From assembly GCA_003215655.1 (NCBI GenBank), contig QCKB01000011.1:1-38632 (forward strand): a stretch of 38,632 bases of DNA, read 5' to 3'. The position numbers and the translations under genes were made by a program. Position 1 is the first letter of the stretch. Every line of letters begins with the position of its first letter. Positions 1 through 7,459 of the stretch are shown here, piece by piece. This DNA comes from Prochlorococcus sp. AG-409-J16 (GTDB taxonomy: Bacteria > Cyanobacteriota > Cyanobacteriia > PCC-6307 > Cyanobiaceae). Below the pieces are notes generated by a model. It did no database searches and was not told where the DNA came from. It worked only from the letters and a program-made list of their open reading frames with translations.

Positions 1-1
1 A

Positions 2-439
2 TGGCCTGCTGGAATTGGCGGCAAAGGGAATGCTGGTGTGGCGGGTTATATCCGCAACACACCTGGTGCCATTGGCTATGTCAACCAGTCATATATCAAA
101 GGTGTAGTCAAGGCTGCTGCTCTTCAAAACTTGTCTGGCGAGTATTTGAAGCCAACCACAGCTACAGGTGCTACAGCACTCAACGGCATTCGACTAGACC
201 AAAACTTGGCTGGTCAGAATCCCAATCCAACTGCAAAAGGCGCTTATCCAATTGCTACGTTGACCTGGGTCTTGGCCTATGAGACAGGTAATGGCTCTAA
301 GACGGAAGCCATTAAAGAAGCTTTAAACTACCTATTAAGCGATAAGGCTCAAAACAAAGCCCCTTCACTTGGCTTTGTTCCTCTGAAGGGTGACATCCTT
401 AACAAGGCACGCGCTGCCGTAAATAGGCTTGGAAACTGA
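2..439 (+). CDS. pstS: Phosphate ABC transporter substrate-binding protein PstS (C-terminal part)
   Basis: The open frame enters from the left edge (first full codon at base 2) and ends at TGA 437-439, so about 145 C-terminal residues are present. The stretch around AGYIRNTPGAIGYVNQSY followed by a YPIATLTWVLAY segment is characteristic of PstS, the periplasmic phosphate-binding protein that feeds PstCAB. The late YPI...W region and the LGFVPL tail close the second lobe of the binding fold. A terminator hairpin follows within 50 bp, so this is the end of a transcript. Its position beside arsenate genes fits, since arsenate enters cells through phosphate transporters. The N-terminus and signal peptide lie outside the window. 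Confidence 0.9.
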   Translation, partial: WPAGIGGKGNAGVAGYIRNTPGAIGYVNQSYIKGVVKAAALQNLSGEYLKPTTATGATALNGIRLDQNLAGQNPNPTAKGAYPIATLTWVLAYETGNGSKTEAIKEALNYLLSDKAQNKAPSLGFVPLKGDILNKARAAVNRLGN

Positions 440-486
440 GTTTTAGGGTCAATTTAATAGGAGCTTTGATCAACTCCAAAATTTTT

Positions 487-515
487 AAGAGGGGTATTTT
501 TTAACCCCTCTTTTT
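487..515 (+). terminator. Rho-independent terminator of pstS
   Basis: An AGAGGGGT arm pairs with ACCCCTCT across a T-rich loop, followed by a T run. It lies 48 bp after the pstS stop. The opposing arsJ gene ends at 555, so the hairpin separates convergent transcripts. Confidence 0.85.
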
Positions 516-554
516 ATTGGCTATATAAAGATTTGAAATCATTTAATTATGGAC

Positions 555-1826
555 TTATAGCGAACTTCCTTTAAGCGATACAGGGTTAATTAATGATGGT
601 AGACGTAAGCTACTTAACCATGAGAAGAGCACGAGTACACTGGAGCACCATAAACAAAGTTGCATCCCTATAGTTGCATTCTCTCCAAGCATAAATAAAG
701 CTCCTGAAAGTAATGTTCCTAGAAGCCTGCCGGCTGCATTCGCCATGTAATAGAAACCAACATTCAGGCTCACGCTATCTGCATCGGTATAAGCCAACAC
801 CATGTAGGAATGGATAGATGAGTTCATTGCAAAAACCACTCCAAAAGCAATTAAGCCAGCGGTAATAGCAATGCCTGGATCACTCTGCCTCCACAACGCA
901 ATAGCGATGAGTCCAGGAATTGCAGTAAGAACAGCACTCCAAAACTTAATTGTAGAAACTCCTGGGCTGGATTTTTTGCCCCAGACATTCCTTAAAGTAG
1001 GCGCTAACGCCTGCACAAAGCCGTAACCAATCACCCATAGTCCTAGAAAAGCTCCAATCTCTGAAAAGTTCCAGTTAAGAGATGTCTCTAGAAAAACAGG
1101 TAATGCAACGACAAACCACACATCTCTAGCTCCAAAGAGAAAAAAACGTGCCATAGAAAGTGCGTTGATCCCTTTGGATTTTGAAAATAGATCTTTAAAC
1201 ATCGGCTTCTCCTTCATACGCCCCATATCACCAGGCAAGACCAGAGTCAAAACAAAAGACAGAGCCAGGCCAAATGCCATTAGCTCAACGGCCTTATTGA
1301 AACCAAAACTAATCAGCAAAACTCCACCCAGAAAAAATCCCACACCCTTGAGAGCATTTTTGGAACCTGTTAGAACCGCAACCCATTTAAATAATTGCTT
1401 TTTACCTTTCTGTTCTTCTTCCGGCGTTTCAGGAACAACTGTTTTGATTGCACTCTTTGCACTCATTTTGTTGAGGTCTTTGGCGATGCCACTGATTGCT
1501 TGCGCAACCATGACATAACTAACGCTTAACAACTTTGGCCAACTAGCAGCAACAGGAACCAACATCAGTAGAGCACCTATCTGCAGAAGAGTTCCCGCCC
1601 ATAGGGTTAGTCGTAAGCCATAGCGAGCACCAATCCAGCCGCCATACAAATTGGTAATGATGCCAAAGAACTCATAAAAGAGAAAAAGAAAAGCAATTTC
1701 TAAAGCTGTATATCCAAGCTGATGGAAATGAAAGACCACCAACATGCGAAGAGCGCCATCAGTCAGAGTGAAAGCCCAGTAATTGGTTGTTACAACGCCG
1801 TATTGCTGTAAAGCTGAAAGTTTCAT
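555..1826 (-). CDS. arsJ: ArsJ-type MFS organoarsenical efflux permease
   Basis: This 423-residue protein has about twelve hydrophobic segments, as in a major-facilitator transporter. It opens with QQYGVVTTNYWAFTLTDGALRMLVV, recognisable as the ArsJ start (shown here in pieces: NYWAFTLTDGALR). In characterised bacteria ArsJ exports 1-arseno-3-phosphoglycerate, the unstable product made when GAPDH uses arsenate in place of phosphate. The gene lies 3 bp downstream of a GAPDH gene on the same strand, the typical arsJ-gapdh pair, and arsR is divergent upstream. The ATG at 1826 gives a normal family length. The assignment is strong because protein and neighbourhood agree. Confidence 0.88.
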   Translation of the reverse strand: MKLSALQQYGVVTTNYWAFTLTDGALRMLVVFHFHQLGYTALEIAFLFLFYEFFGIITNLYGGWIGARYGLRLTLWAGTLLQIGALLMLVPVAASWPKLLSVSYVMVAQAISGIAKDLNKMSAKSAIKTVVPETPEEEQKGKKQLFKWVAVLTGSKNALKGVGFFLGGVLLISFGFNKAVELMAFGLALSFVLTLVLPGDMGRMKEKPMFKDLFSKSKGINALSMARFFLFGARDVWFVVALPVFLETSLNWNFSEIGAFLGLWVIGYGFVQALAPTLRNVWGKKSSPGVSTIKFWSAVLTAIPGLIAIALWRQSDPGIAITAGLIAFGVVFAMNSSIHSYMVLAYTDADSVSLNVGFYYMANAAGRLLGTLLSGALFMLGENATIGMQLCLWCSSVLVLFSWLSSLRLPSLINPVSLKGSSL

Positions 1827-1829
1827 CGA

Positions 1830-2864
1830 CTAACTCTTATCCTTAGAACCCAATGACACCACATGAGAAACAAGGTCTGCCATCCGACAGCTATAACCCC
1901 ATTCGTTGTCATACCAAGCGAACACCTTTAATTGATTTCCATCAACAACCATCGTTGACAAGGCATCAATGATTGAACTTCTTGAATCATTTACATAGTC
2001 AATAGAAACAAGAGGCTTCTCTTCATAGCCAAGAATGCCTTTCAAATCTCCTTCGGAGGCACTTTTAAAAGCTTGGTTCGCTTCTTCTACGGAGATTTTG
2101 CGATTTAACTCAAAGACAGCATCCGTGAGAGAGGCATTTAGGAGTGGAACACGAACAGCATGTCCGTTTAATTTGCCTTGAAGCTCGGGGAAAATCATTC
2201 CTATAGCTTTAGCCGAACCAGTTGTAGTGGGGATGAGGCTTTGAATACTGCTGCGTGCTCGCCTTAAGTCGCTTTTAAAAGAGTCAATTGGAACCTGTGT
2301 ATTGGTGATGTCATGAAGAGTGGTAATAGCTCCATGCATGATTCCAAAGTTTTCATGGACGACTTTTACGACTGGCGCCAAGCAGTTAGTTGTGCAAGAA
2401 GCAGCTGTGACAACACGATGAATATTTGGGTCATACAGGTTGTGGTTAATTCCATAGACGATGTTGAGTGCTTCTTCTCCTGCAACTTGTCCTGTTACTG
2501 GACAAGCAACGATGACCTTACTTAGTCCGAGTTTGTCGAAATACGGGCTAAGGGCTTCTGGAGTTTTGTTCTTACCCGAGCAATCCAAGACAATATCTAC
2601 GCCTGCATCTCTCCATGGGCAAAGGGTGAAATCACTTTTCTGGGCGTAGCTCAAAACATGTTCATCAATCAGTATTTGAGACAAGCCAGATCGAATCGAA
2701 TGAGTCCAACGCCCATGAACAGAATCAAACTCAAGCAAATGCGCAGCAATTTTTGCATCACCAGCAGGATCATTAATCTGAACTAACTCAATATTTGGTC
2801 GACCCCATAAAGCACGAAAAACAAGACGACCTATGCGCCCAAATCCATTGATTCCAATTCGCAT
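1830..2864 (-). CDS. Glyceraldehyde-3-phosphate dehydrogenase, arsenate-detoxification type
   Basis: This 344-residue GAPDH has the N-terminal Rossmann motif INGFGRIGR, the catalytic loop ASCTTNC (active-site Cys near residue 157), and the C-terminal WYDNEWGYS signature. The longest frame begins at a TTG at 2873. The ATG at 2864 places the family-standard MRIGINGFG at the N-terminus and is preferred. It is followed after 3 bp by arsJ and divergent from arsR, so it is probably the arsenate-accepting enzyme making 1-arseno-3-phosphoglycerate rather than the Calvin-cycle enzyme. That role is inferred from context. Expression is probably controlled by ArsR through the operator at 2926-2943. Confidence 0.9.
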   Translation of the reverse strand: MRIGINGFGRIGRLVFRALWGRPNIELVQINDPAGDAKIAAHLLEFDSVHGRWTHSIRSGLSQILIDEHVLSYAQKSDFTLCPWRDAGVDIVLDCSGKNKTPEALSPYFDKLGLSKVIVACPVTGQVAGEEALNIVYGINHNLYDPNIHRVVTAASCTTNCLAPVVKVVHENFGIMHGAITTLHDITNTQVPIDSFKSDLRRARSSIQSLIPTTTGSAKAIGMIFPELQGKLNGHAVRVPLLNASLTDAVFELNRKISVEEANQAFKSASEGDLKGILGYEEKPLVSIDYVNDSRSSIIDALSTMVVDGNQLKVFAWYDNEWGYSCRMADLVSHVVSLGSKDKS

Positions 2865-2925
2865 GCAAGACAATTGCAGAAAAACCGAAGAGCCCCACGA
2901 AGCGACCCATCAACTTATTTTGATA

Positions 2926-2943
2926 CATCAAATCCACTTGATG
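2926..2943. promoter_or_regulatory. Putative ArsR operator between GAPDH-arsJ and arsR
   Basis: CATCAA and TTGATG form a perfect inverted repeat with a 6-bp spacer. The core ATCAA-N6-TTGAT is the type of half-site used by SmtB/ArsR repressors in cyanobacteria. It lies 62 bp upstream of the GAPDH ATG and 58 bp upstream of the arsR ATG, so a single repressor could control both directions. Confidence 0.7.
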
Positions 2944-3001
2944 AAGGCGAATTCTCAAATTCTTATAAAATCAAATCGATATTTCTTTGGCTGCTTCGTT
3001 A

Positions 3002-3322
3002 ATGGGTTCAGTCGTAGCCCAATCACAGGCGAGAGACCTGCTTAAAGCTTTGGCGGATCCTCTGAGATTGCAAATCATTGAATCCTTGTCTGGCGGAGAA
3101 AAATGTGTCTGCGATCTCATTCAAGAGATAGGTCTTGCTCAATCAAAGATTTCCTTTCACCTTAAGGTCCTTAAAGAGTCTGGCCTTATCACTGATAGGC
3201 AAAGTGGGCGCTGGGTTTACTACAAACTGGATATAAGTGCATTAAATGAATTACAACTTTGGCTGAAACAACTCACACAAGACTGTCAGAAATCATCAGC
3301 TAGCTGTGAAAACAATGCGTAA
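3002..3322 (+). CDS. arsR: ArsR/SmtB-family arsenic-responsive repressor
   Basis: This is a 106-residue winged-helix protein. The metalloid-sensing motif GEKCVCDL (Cys 35 and 37) matches the CVCDL box that binds As(III) in ArsR proteins. It is followed by the recognition helix region QSKISFHLKVLKESGLI and a wing ending GRWVYYKL. Two more Cys occur in the C-terminal tail. The longest frame starts at TTG 2987; the ATG at 3002 is preferred. It is divergent from GAPDH-arsJ with an inverted-repeat operator between them, indicating autoregulation and control of the detoxification pair. Its 3' end overlaps the opposing small ORF at 3300-3437 by 23 bp. Confidence 0.9.
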   Translation: MGSVVAQSQARDLLKALADPLRLQIIESLSGGEKCVCDLIQEIGLAQSKISFHLKVLKESGLITDRQSGRWVYYKLDISALNELQLWLKQLTQDCQKSSASCENNA

Positions 3323-3437
3323 TGCTGAGGCAACTAATCCTTGAAGTCGCTGGTATTTCTAGAAGCGTGCAAACAGCAAGCAAGTCATCCGTGCCAACTT
3401 TGAGCTGCTCAGCAAGCTCTAAAACTCTGATCGTCAT
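3300..3437 (-). CDS. Small IF2-N-like protein overlapping the integrase stop
   Basis: This 45-codon ORF begins at an ATG whose bases overlap the integrase TGA (ATGA), so translation is probably coupled to the recombinase. The first 25 residues (TIRVLELAEQLKVGTDDLL and on) strongly resemble the N-terminal domain of translation factor IF-2, a short three-helix fold that also occurs alone. Small DNA-binding helical proteins beside integrases often act as directionality factors. Whether this one does is inference only. It could be a fragment of a longer gene, and the tail after residue 30 does not look conserved. It runs antisense into arsR by 23 bp. Confidence 0.5.
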   Translation of the reverse strand: MTIRVLELAEQLKVGTDDLLAVCTLLEIPATSRISCLSITHCFHS

Positions 3438-4654
3438 TTCGCTACTGGATATTGATCGAATGATTCAGCCAAATCTCTCGTCTTAAACCTGGCATAGCTC
3501 AAAAGGTGAGTATCCAAGGTGTGCCCCATTGCATCAGCTATTTGCTTCGGTGCTCTGTAACTCCCATCTAACTGAGGACGGTTGTGTCCGTAATAGGCAT
3601 AGCGATGCCTAAAGCTGTAAGGGGTAAGTTCCTCCTTCTCTTTGGCAGCCTCAGAACGCAGTGCCTTCCAGAGGTCTTGTCTTCTTAGATAAGTCCCAAT
3701 CGCTTCACCTGCCTTTCCCTCTTTCCCTAAAGGTGGTAATGACTCATTGGCTGCAACTCTTGCTTTCAATGTGAAATTCCAATCCACTGGAGTGCCGTCA
3801 ATATCAAGAACCCATATAGGAAATAACTGACGAGGTTCCGTAGTTTCACCTTTGCGACCTCCTTTGGATTTTTGATAGCTGGTCCATAGTTCTGCCCCAT
3901 TTTGCTTGGTATGGATCTCACGTAGGTCTTCTGGTCTTAAGCCATAAACAGCCATTAACTGAATAGCAAATCTCCATCGATGACCCGTGTCATTTTGAGG
4001 TAACCCTTCAACCAACCTGATGATTTGAGAATCAGTAAGAGGGAACCCAATTCTTTTGGTCTTAGTCACAACCTCGTCATCACTCATTGCTGGTGGAAGC
4101 CATGAGGAAGGAAAATCTCGACGCTGAACACAGAAATTCAGGAATGAATAAAGGGCCAATCTCATATGACGACGCTGTGCTGTTCCCTTCCCCCATTGAT
4201 CAAGCGCTATCTCAGAAAGCTTTGGGCCATTCGATGATCTCCTTCCACTATTCAGAACAGCAATAGCTCTATCAAGAACGGGTTTGTACTTAATTTTCCA
4301 GGTCGAATCTTTAACTCTGGTTTTGAACTTCCGGAAGTTTCTTATTGCCTCTTCCCAATCCAATTCGACTTTGCTGCTAGCTGAATCTGCAATTTGAAAA
4401 GCAGTTCTTAAATCAATTTTCTGATGGTGTTCTAAATAGATCGTTGCTGCAGTTTCGATTCTTTTTAAAGCTGGTATCCAATCGGATTCTTCCCAGTAGT
4501 AAGGGAGAGAGATGGATTTGATATTGGGTTTCTTCCCAACTTGAAGACGAATCTTCCCACGGTCATTCATCACCATCCATCCGACAGGACAAGTTGCCTT
4601 GAGTCCTTGGCGGAAACTTTTCACCCAATTGGCATCTTCTGCACGTTTAGGCAT
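3434..4654 (-). CDS. Tyrosine recombinase / integrase
   Basis: This 406-residue protein has a SAM-like core-binding part (about 95-180) and a C-terminal catalytic domain. Visible catalytic residues are Arg240 in VYGLRPEDL, a Lys-rich KSKGGRKG beta-hairpin region, Arg349 in PYSFRHRYA, His378 in MGHTLDTH and the nucleophile Tyr387 in LSYARF. The usual first His of the HxxR box is Tyr346, a change seen in several phage-type integrases. The start codon faces a 45-bp copy of the 3' end of tRNA-Pro 161 bp away, consistent with site-specific integration at that tRNA. This layout resembles tycheposon recombinases of Prochlorococcus; the subfamily is inferred. The frame is intact, so the enzyme may be active. 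Confidence 0.88.
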   Translation of the reverse strand: MPKRAEDANWVKSFRQGLKATCPVGWMVMNDRGKIRLQVGKKPNIKSISLPYYWEESDWIPALKRIETAATIYLEHHQKIDLRTAFQIADSASSKVELDWEEAIRNFRKFKTRVKDSTWKIKYKPVLDRAIAVLNSGRRSSNGPKLSEIALDQWGKGTAQRRHMRLALYSFLNFCVQRRDFPSSWLPPAMSDDEVVTKTKRIGFPLTDSQIIRLVEGLPQNDTGHRWRFAIQLMAVYGLRPEDLREIHTKQNGAELWTSYQKSKGGRKGETTEPRQLFPIWVLDIDGTPVDWNFTLKARVAANESLPPLGKEGKAGEAIGTYLRRQDLWKALRSEAAKEKEELTPYSFRHRYAYYGHNRPQLDGSYRAPKQIADAMGHTLDTHLLSYARFKTRDLAESFDQYPVAK

Positions 4655-4688
4655 AGATGACCTAGTGCTGTCTTAAGGGTACCTATAT

Positions 4689-4710
4689 TTTCCACGCAAA
4701 TCCGTGGAAA
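4689..4710. promoter_or_regulatory. Inverted repeat in the integrase promoter
   Basis: TTTCCACG and CGTGGAAA form a perfect 8-bp inverted repeat with a 6-bp spacer, 34 bp upstream of the integrase ATG. It could be an operator or a recombinase arm-binding site. It lacks a T tract in either direction, so it is not a standard terminator. Confidence 0.5.
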
Positions 4711-4815
4711 CGGGATCATTAGCGTTCACTTACGTTCAATTCAATTCCGTCTTATGCAAGGCAGGAACTTAGTTATTGGTTAGCTTTTCTGTGTATCACT
4801 TGAGATGACCGTATG

Positions 4816-4860
4816 CTTTGGGAGCACTAGGTCGCAGGTTCGAATCCTGTCGCCCCGACT
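4816..4860 (+). repeat. Attachment-site copy 1: 3' part of tRNA-Pro(TGG)
   Basis: These 45 bp match the anticodon-loop-to-acceptor portion of cyanobacterial tRNA-Pro: CTTTGGGAG with anticodon TGG, a T-arm GGTTCGAATCC and an acceptor strand CGCCCCGA. No 5' half precedes it, so it is not a functional tRNA. An identical 45-bp copy lies at 6912-6956, with degenerate copies further right. Together with the adjacent integrase this marks an attachment site. Confidence 0.85.
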
Positions 4861-4893
4861 GGCTTTTGACTGATCTCAATTGAGAAAGGGGCG

Positions 4894-4961
4894 CTGTAGG
4901 GGGCGCTAGCTTATTGCAATAGCTTGTCCCTACAGCCTTTTGGTGCGTCGTAAGCGCCCCC
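4894..4961. repeat. Competing inverted repeats next to the attachment site
   Basis: CTGTAGGG (4894-4901) pairs with CCCTACAG (4928-4935), while the overlapping GGGGGCGCT (4899-4907) pairs with AGCGCCCCC (4953-4961). The two stems share a left arm and exclude each other. Related GC-rich sequence (AGGGGGCGCTAG) recurs at about 6773-6784 and, more weakly, after the decayed copy near 8870. The block therefore travels with the tRNA fragment. Accessory-protein binding or an RNA structure are both possible. Confidence 0.45.
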
Positions 4962-5016
4962 AAGTGGAACTATGAGAATCAAATGGACTAACTAAGTCAT
5001 AGGGCCAACTTTCTGT

Positions 5017-5050
5017 CAAAAAAAAGCACCCACCAAATCGATGGGTGCTT
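5017..5050 (-). terminator. Rho-independent terminator of the porin gene
   Basis: Read leftward, AAGCACCCA pairs perfectly with TGGGTGCTT (9 bp) and is followed by a run of eight or so T. It begins 22 bp past the porin stop. Confidence 0.9.
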
Positions 5051-5072
5051 CAAATTTGATTTAAAGGAATTA

Positions 5073-6485
5073 TTAGAACTGGAAAGTTGTTTTAACTAAG
5101 CCACCGGTAACGTCATCAGCACCATCTTTCTGAATTGTGAAAAGAGCAGGTGTAAGGGTGACATTGTCACTAACAGCCATTGAGTAATAAACCTCATAAG
5201 CCAGAGGATCGTCATAGCCAGAGTCATCTCTATGGCCTTCGGCAGTGCCGATTGCTACTCCAAGATCATTACCTTCAGCACCGAAATCGCTCCACACAAC
5301 TCCAATAGACCATGTGGTCTCATCTTCGATGTTGTTGGTGTCATCTTCCTTTTCAGGAGTTTTCCATCCCATGCCTGCGCTGAATGCAAGGCTGTTTTCT
5401 AGTCGATAGACGCCGCTAATTCCATAGGCGTCATAGTCATTGGTATTTGCAGTGTTTGTTGAGTTCCCTCCATCAGAAGTGGTGTAAATAGCAGCAACTG
5501 TGAAGTTATCTCCATTCCAAGAAAGCTGAGCACTTAAATCATCAGAACCTTGTTCTGTTAAAACACCTTGAGATGCATCATCTGCTTCATCAGAAACAAA
5601 GAGAAGTGATGCGCTCAATTGATTTTGTGAGTAGGTGATACCTGCTCCAGCACCCATTGCTTTGCTATATGCAGCATTAGCTCCTGCATGGGTCAAGACA
5701 TTCAAAATGGAATCACTTGGATATGCACTGGGCCATACGCCAAGTAGATCATCTTGACGAAGCTTTGCACCAAATGTTGCGTTAAAGTTATCGCCTACTG
5801 GGAATTTGTAGTAAGCACGGTGGAGATTTAACCCATCACTACTGTTGAAAGCCGTCTCCAAGCGTGCACTGCCCATCATTCCAAATGGATCCATGTTGTT
5901 GAAGTTGCCAGTTCGAATAACCGTTTTCAACAAATCCTTACCAGTAAAGCTTGTATGAGCCATTAGCTTGGTGTCGTAATTAAAAGTGACTGCTTCCTTA
6001 CCGCTGACTCCATCAACACCACCAACTACAAAACTAGTTTTTCCCATAATCATGGTTCTTGGAACATGTTCTCCATGTCCCATAGCTGAGTGATCCATAC
6101 CACCTGCATCTGCTACTAGTTCTGAGGAACGACCTTTGATTACAGAAAGTTCAGATCCGAACTCAGTGATTAGGCGACTCTCTTCTTGGTTAACCTGGGC
6201 AACTTCGCCGAGGCAGGTGTTAAGAAGGTCAGCTGCTTCATAGCGAGTCATGCTGCCTTGAGGATTGGCTGCTAAACATCCATGGCGTTCAGCGAGTTGA
6301 GTTAAGGCCTGATGCGCCCAATCATTTGGATGAACATCAGAGAATTCTGAGATGCTCTTGACTTCTGAACTAGAAGCTGAGTAGACGGAAATACCATTGA
6401 CATTTAACTCAGCGGCATTGGCAGCCATAGGAGCTACAAGGCCCAACGCAGCTGGCGCTACCAGCAATTTCTGAAAAAGTTTCAT
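5073..6485 (-). CDS. Som-type outer-membrane porin with SLH domain
   Basis: This 470-residue protein has a signal peptide of about 24 residues (basic start, hydrophobic core, ANAA cleavage site). An S-layer-homology domain (about 46-95, FSDVHPNDWAHQAL ... MTRYEAADLLN) anchors to peptidoglycan. A long beta-strand-rich barrel follows and ends in the aromatic terminus TTFQF typical of outer-membrane proteins. This is the cyanobacterial Som/OprB-like architecture for small-solute diffusion. A His/Met-rich insert, MDHSAMGHGEH, between the SLH part and the barrel is unusual and might bind a metal. The ribosome-binding site GAGGA is 6 bp from the ATG. The gene lies alone between two identical tRNA-derived repeats, so it looks like cargo of an integrative element. 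Confidence 0.88.
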   Translation of the reverse strand: MKLFQKLLVAPAALGLVAPMAANAAELNVNGISVYSASSSEVKSISEFSDVHPNDWAHQALTQLAERHGCLAANPQGSMTRYEAADLLNTCLGEVAQVNQEESRLITEFGSELSVIKGRSSELVADAGGMDHSAMGHGEHVPRTMIMGKTSFVVGGVDGVSGKEAVTFNYDTKLMAHTSFTGKDLLKTVIRTGNFNNMDPFGMMGSARLETAFNSSDGLNLHRAYYKFPVGDNFNATFGAKLRQDDLLGVWPSAYPSDSILNVLTHAGANAAYSKAMGAGAGITYSQNQLSASLLFVSDEADDASQGVLTEQGSDDLSAQLSWNGDNFTVAAIYTTSDGGNSTNTANTNDYDAYGISGVYRLENSLAFSAGMGWKTPEKEDDTNNIEDETTWSIGVVWSDFGAEGNDLGVAIGTAEGHRDDSGYDDPLAYEVYYSMAVSDNVTLTPALFTIQKDGADDVTGGLVKTTFQF

Positions 6486-6501
6486 TTGTTCCTCACACGA
6501 A

Positions 6502-6519
6502 AAGTGCAGAAATGCACTT
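6502..6519 (-). promoter_or_regulatory. Hairpin in the porin 5' leader
   Basis: AAGTGCA and TGCACTT form a perfect 7-bp stem around a 4-nt loop, 16 bp upstream of the porin ATG and just before its ribosome-binding site. In the porin mRNA it would sit beside the initiation region and could affect translation or stability, or it could be a DNA operator. Confidence 0.4.
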
Positions 6520-6708
6520 GGGCATTATTAGCAATACTTGTAAATTGGTCACCTTAGAGTGTGATAATTACCACATATTGGATCTCAAACTTTAGAAAAG
6601 ACAGATAACTAGTAAAAACTTGCTCATTCCTTAAGTCAGATTAGGACAATCAATATCAGCACCTAAGAGCAAGAATCTTCCATAGAAAGATCTGGTTAGG
6701 AGGTGTTC

Positions 6709-6758
6709 ATGGATCGAGTTTTGAACAAACTAGTTTTCCCAAAGCACTAGGTCGCAGG
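6709..6758 (+). pseudogene. Gene start truncated into a partial tRNA-Pro fragment
   Basis: A very strong ribosome-binding site (TTAGGAGGTG, 6697-6706) precedes ATG 6709, but the frame stops after 13 codons (6750), exactly where a 16-bp piece of the tRNA-Pro repeat (AGCACTAGGTCGCAGG, 6743-6758) begins. A run of nine G and the GC-rich block AGGGGGCGCTAG follow. The picture is of a gene 5' end cut off at a recombination junction. The original gene cannot be identified from 13 residues. Confidence 0.45.
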
Positions 6759-6911
6759 GGGGGGGACGCTCTAGGGGGCGCTAGAAGGTTGAAAGCCCTT
6801 TAAATACGTTCTAATTCCTTGCAATATTGAGTCTCAAATCGATTTTTATCATTTCTAAAGGCCCTTTTATAGCAATGGTTATGAGCAAGTCTCATCCTTT
6901 GAGGCATTGTC

Positions 6912-6956
6912 CTTTGGGAGCACTAGGTCGCAGGTTCGAATCCTGTCGCCCCGACT
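6912..6956 (+). repeat. Attachment-site copy 2: 3' part of tRNA-Pro(TGG)
   Basis: This is identical over all 45 bp to 4816-4860, while the flanks differ completely. The two copies bracket the porin and lie 2,096 bp apart in direct orientation, as expected for an excisable or formerly excised segment. Confidence 0.85.
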
Positions 6957-7037
6957 AGGGATAATCTTTTATTTGCAATGGTTTTGGCTATTATCTAGTC
7001 AGCCCAATATTTTGTTGGCCCCCTTGAAAGTCGACTG

Positions 7038-7166
7038 TCAATCAAATACAGAGTAGCCATTGCTTTGTTCTTGCTTATCTGCTGGTAGCTCAGTAACGGT
7101 GAGGTATATAAACAGGATTGTGAGCGGGCAGAAAACGATCCGAGCGATAGGCCAGAAGTAGCGCAT
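7038..7166 (-). CDS. Micro-ORF, single-span membrane protein (cluster gene 6)
   Basis: This 42-residue protein has one hydrophobic segment (about 8-24, ARIVFCPLTILFIYLTV) and a polar C-terminus. Its ATG overlaps the TAA of the upstream ORF in TAATG, which implies coupled translation. It is the last gene of the leftward arm of the micro-ORF cluster. I do not recognise the family. Confidence 0.6.
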   Translation of the reverse strand: MRYFWPIARIVFCPLTILFIYLTVTELPADKQEQSNGYSVFD

Positions 7167-7282
7167 TAGTCCTCTCTGGGTATTCCCATATTTCTGTTCT
7201 TCTTGTCCTTATTGATCTCCTCCTTGACCTTGTTGTAGTAAGTGATCTCTTCAGGATCATCTGAACCAAGTCCATATCCCAT
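7166..7282 (-). CDS. Micro-ORF, small soluble charged protein (cluster gene 5)
   Basis: This 38-residue protein starts MGYGLGSDDPEEITYY and is rich in Lys, Glu and Asp with no membrane span. A longer frame in the same DNA (7090-7275) is Arg-rich and looks like a shadow. This frame was chosen because both its ends fit the coupled arrangement, with TAATG to the next gene. Function unknown. It is the only clearly soluble protein of the leftward arm. Confidence 0.6.
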   Translation of the reverse strand: MGYGLGSDDPEEITYYNKVKEEINKDKKNRNMGIPRED

Positions 7283-7336
7283 CGTTGCTGCCAGGTAAAT
7301 CTTGTGTTGTCTATGAGAGGTAAGAGTCACCGATCT

Positions 7337-7459
7337 TTATTGCTTTCCAAAAAACCTTTTGAATTGCCAAACCAGGTAAGCAGTAGTTCCTACAAATAAA
7401 AACAAACCGACAGTCCCTACTGCTCGATTGGCGGCTTCAACAGTTGGCCAGTTATCCAT
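7337..7459 (-). CDS. Micro-ORF, single-span membrane protein (cluster gene 4)
   Basis: This 40-residue protein has a short polar N-terminus (MDNWPTVEAANRA), one span (about 13-32) and a basic tail (QFKRFFGKQ), suggesting the tail faces the cytoplasm. Its ATG overlaps the end of the upstream ORF by 8 bp. The size and topology resemble small photosystem or cytochrome-complex subunits, but no such subunit is recognised. Confidence 0.65.
   Translation of the reverse strand: MDNWPTVEAANRAVGTVGLFLFVGTTAYLVWQFKRFFGKQ

Noticed and set aside
6750-6768. Run of nine G as a functional signal
   Set aside because: It is striking in AT-rich DNA, but it sits at a rearranged junction and may be a replication slip or sequencing error.
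7081-7110. GGTAGCTCAGT, like a tRNA D-arm
   Set aside because: No acceptor, anticodon or T-arm follows, and it lies in the end of a micro-ORF.
7090-7275. 61-aa leftward Arg-rich ORF
   Set aside because: It overlaps two coupled frames (7038-7166 and 7166-7282) with better composition, a membrane span and TAATG coupling; the Arg-rich frame is a shadow.
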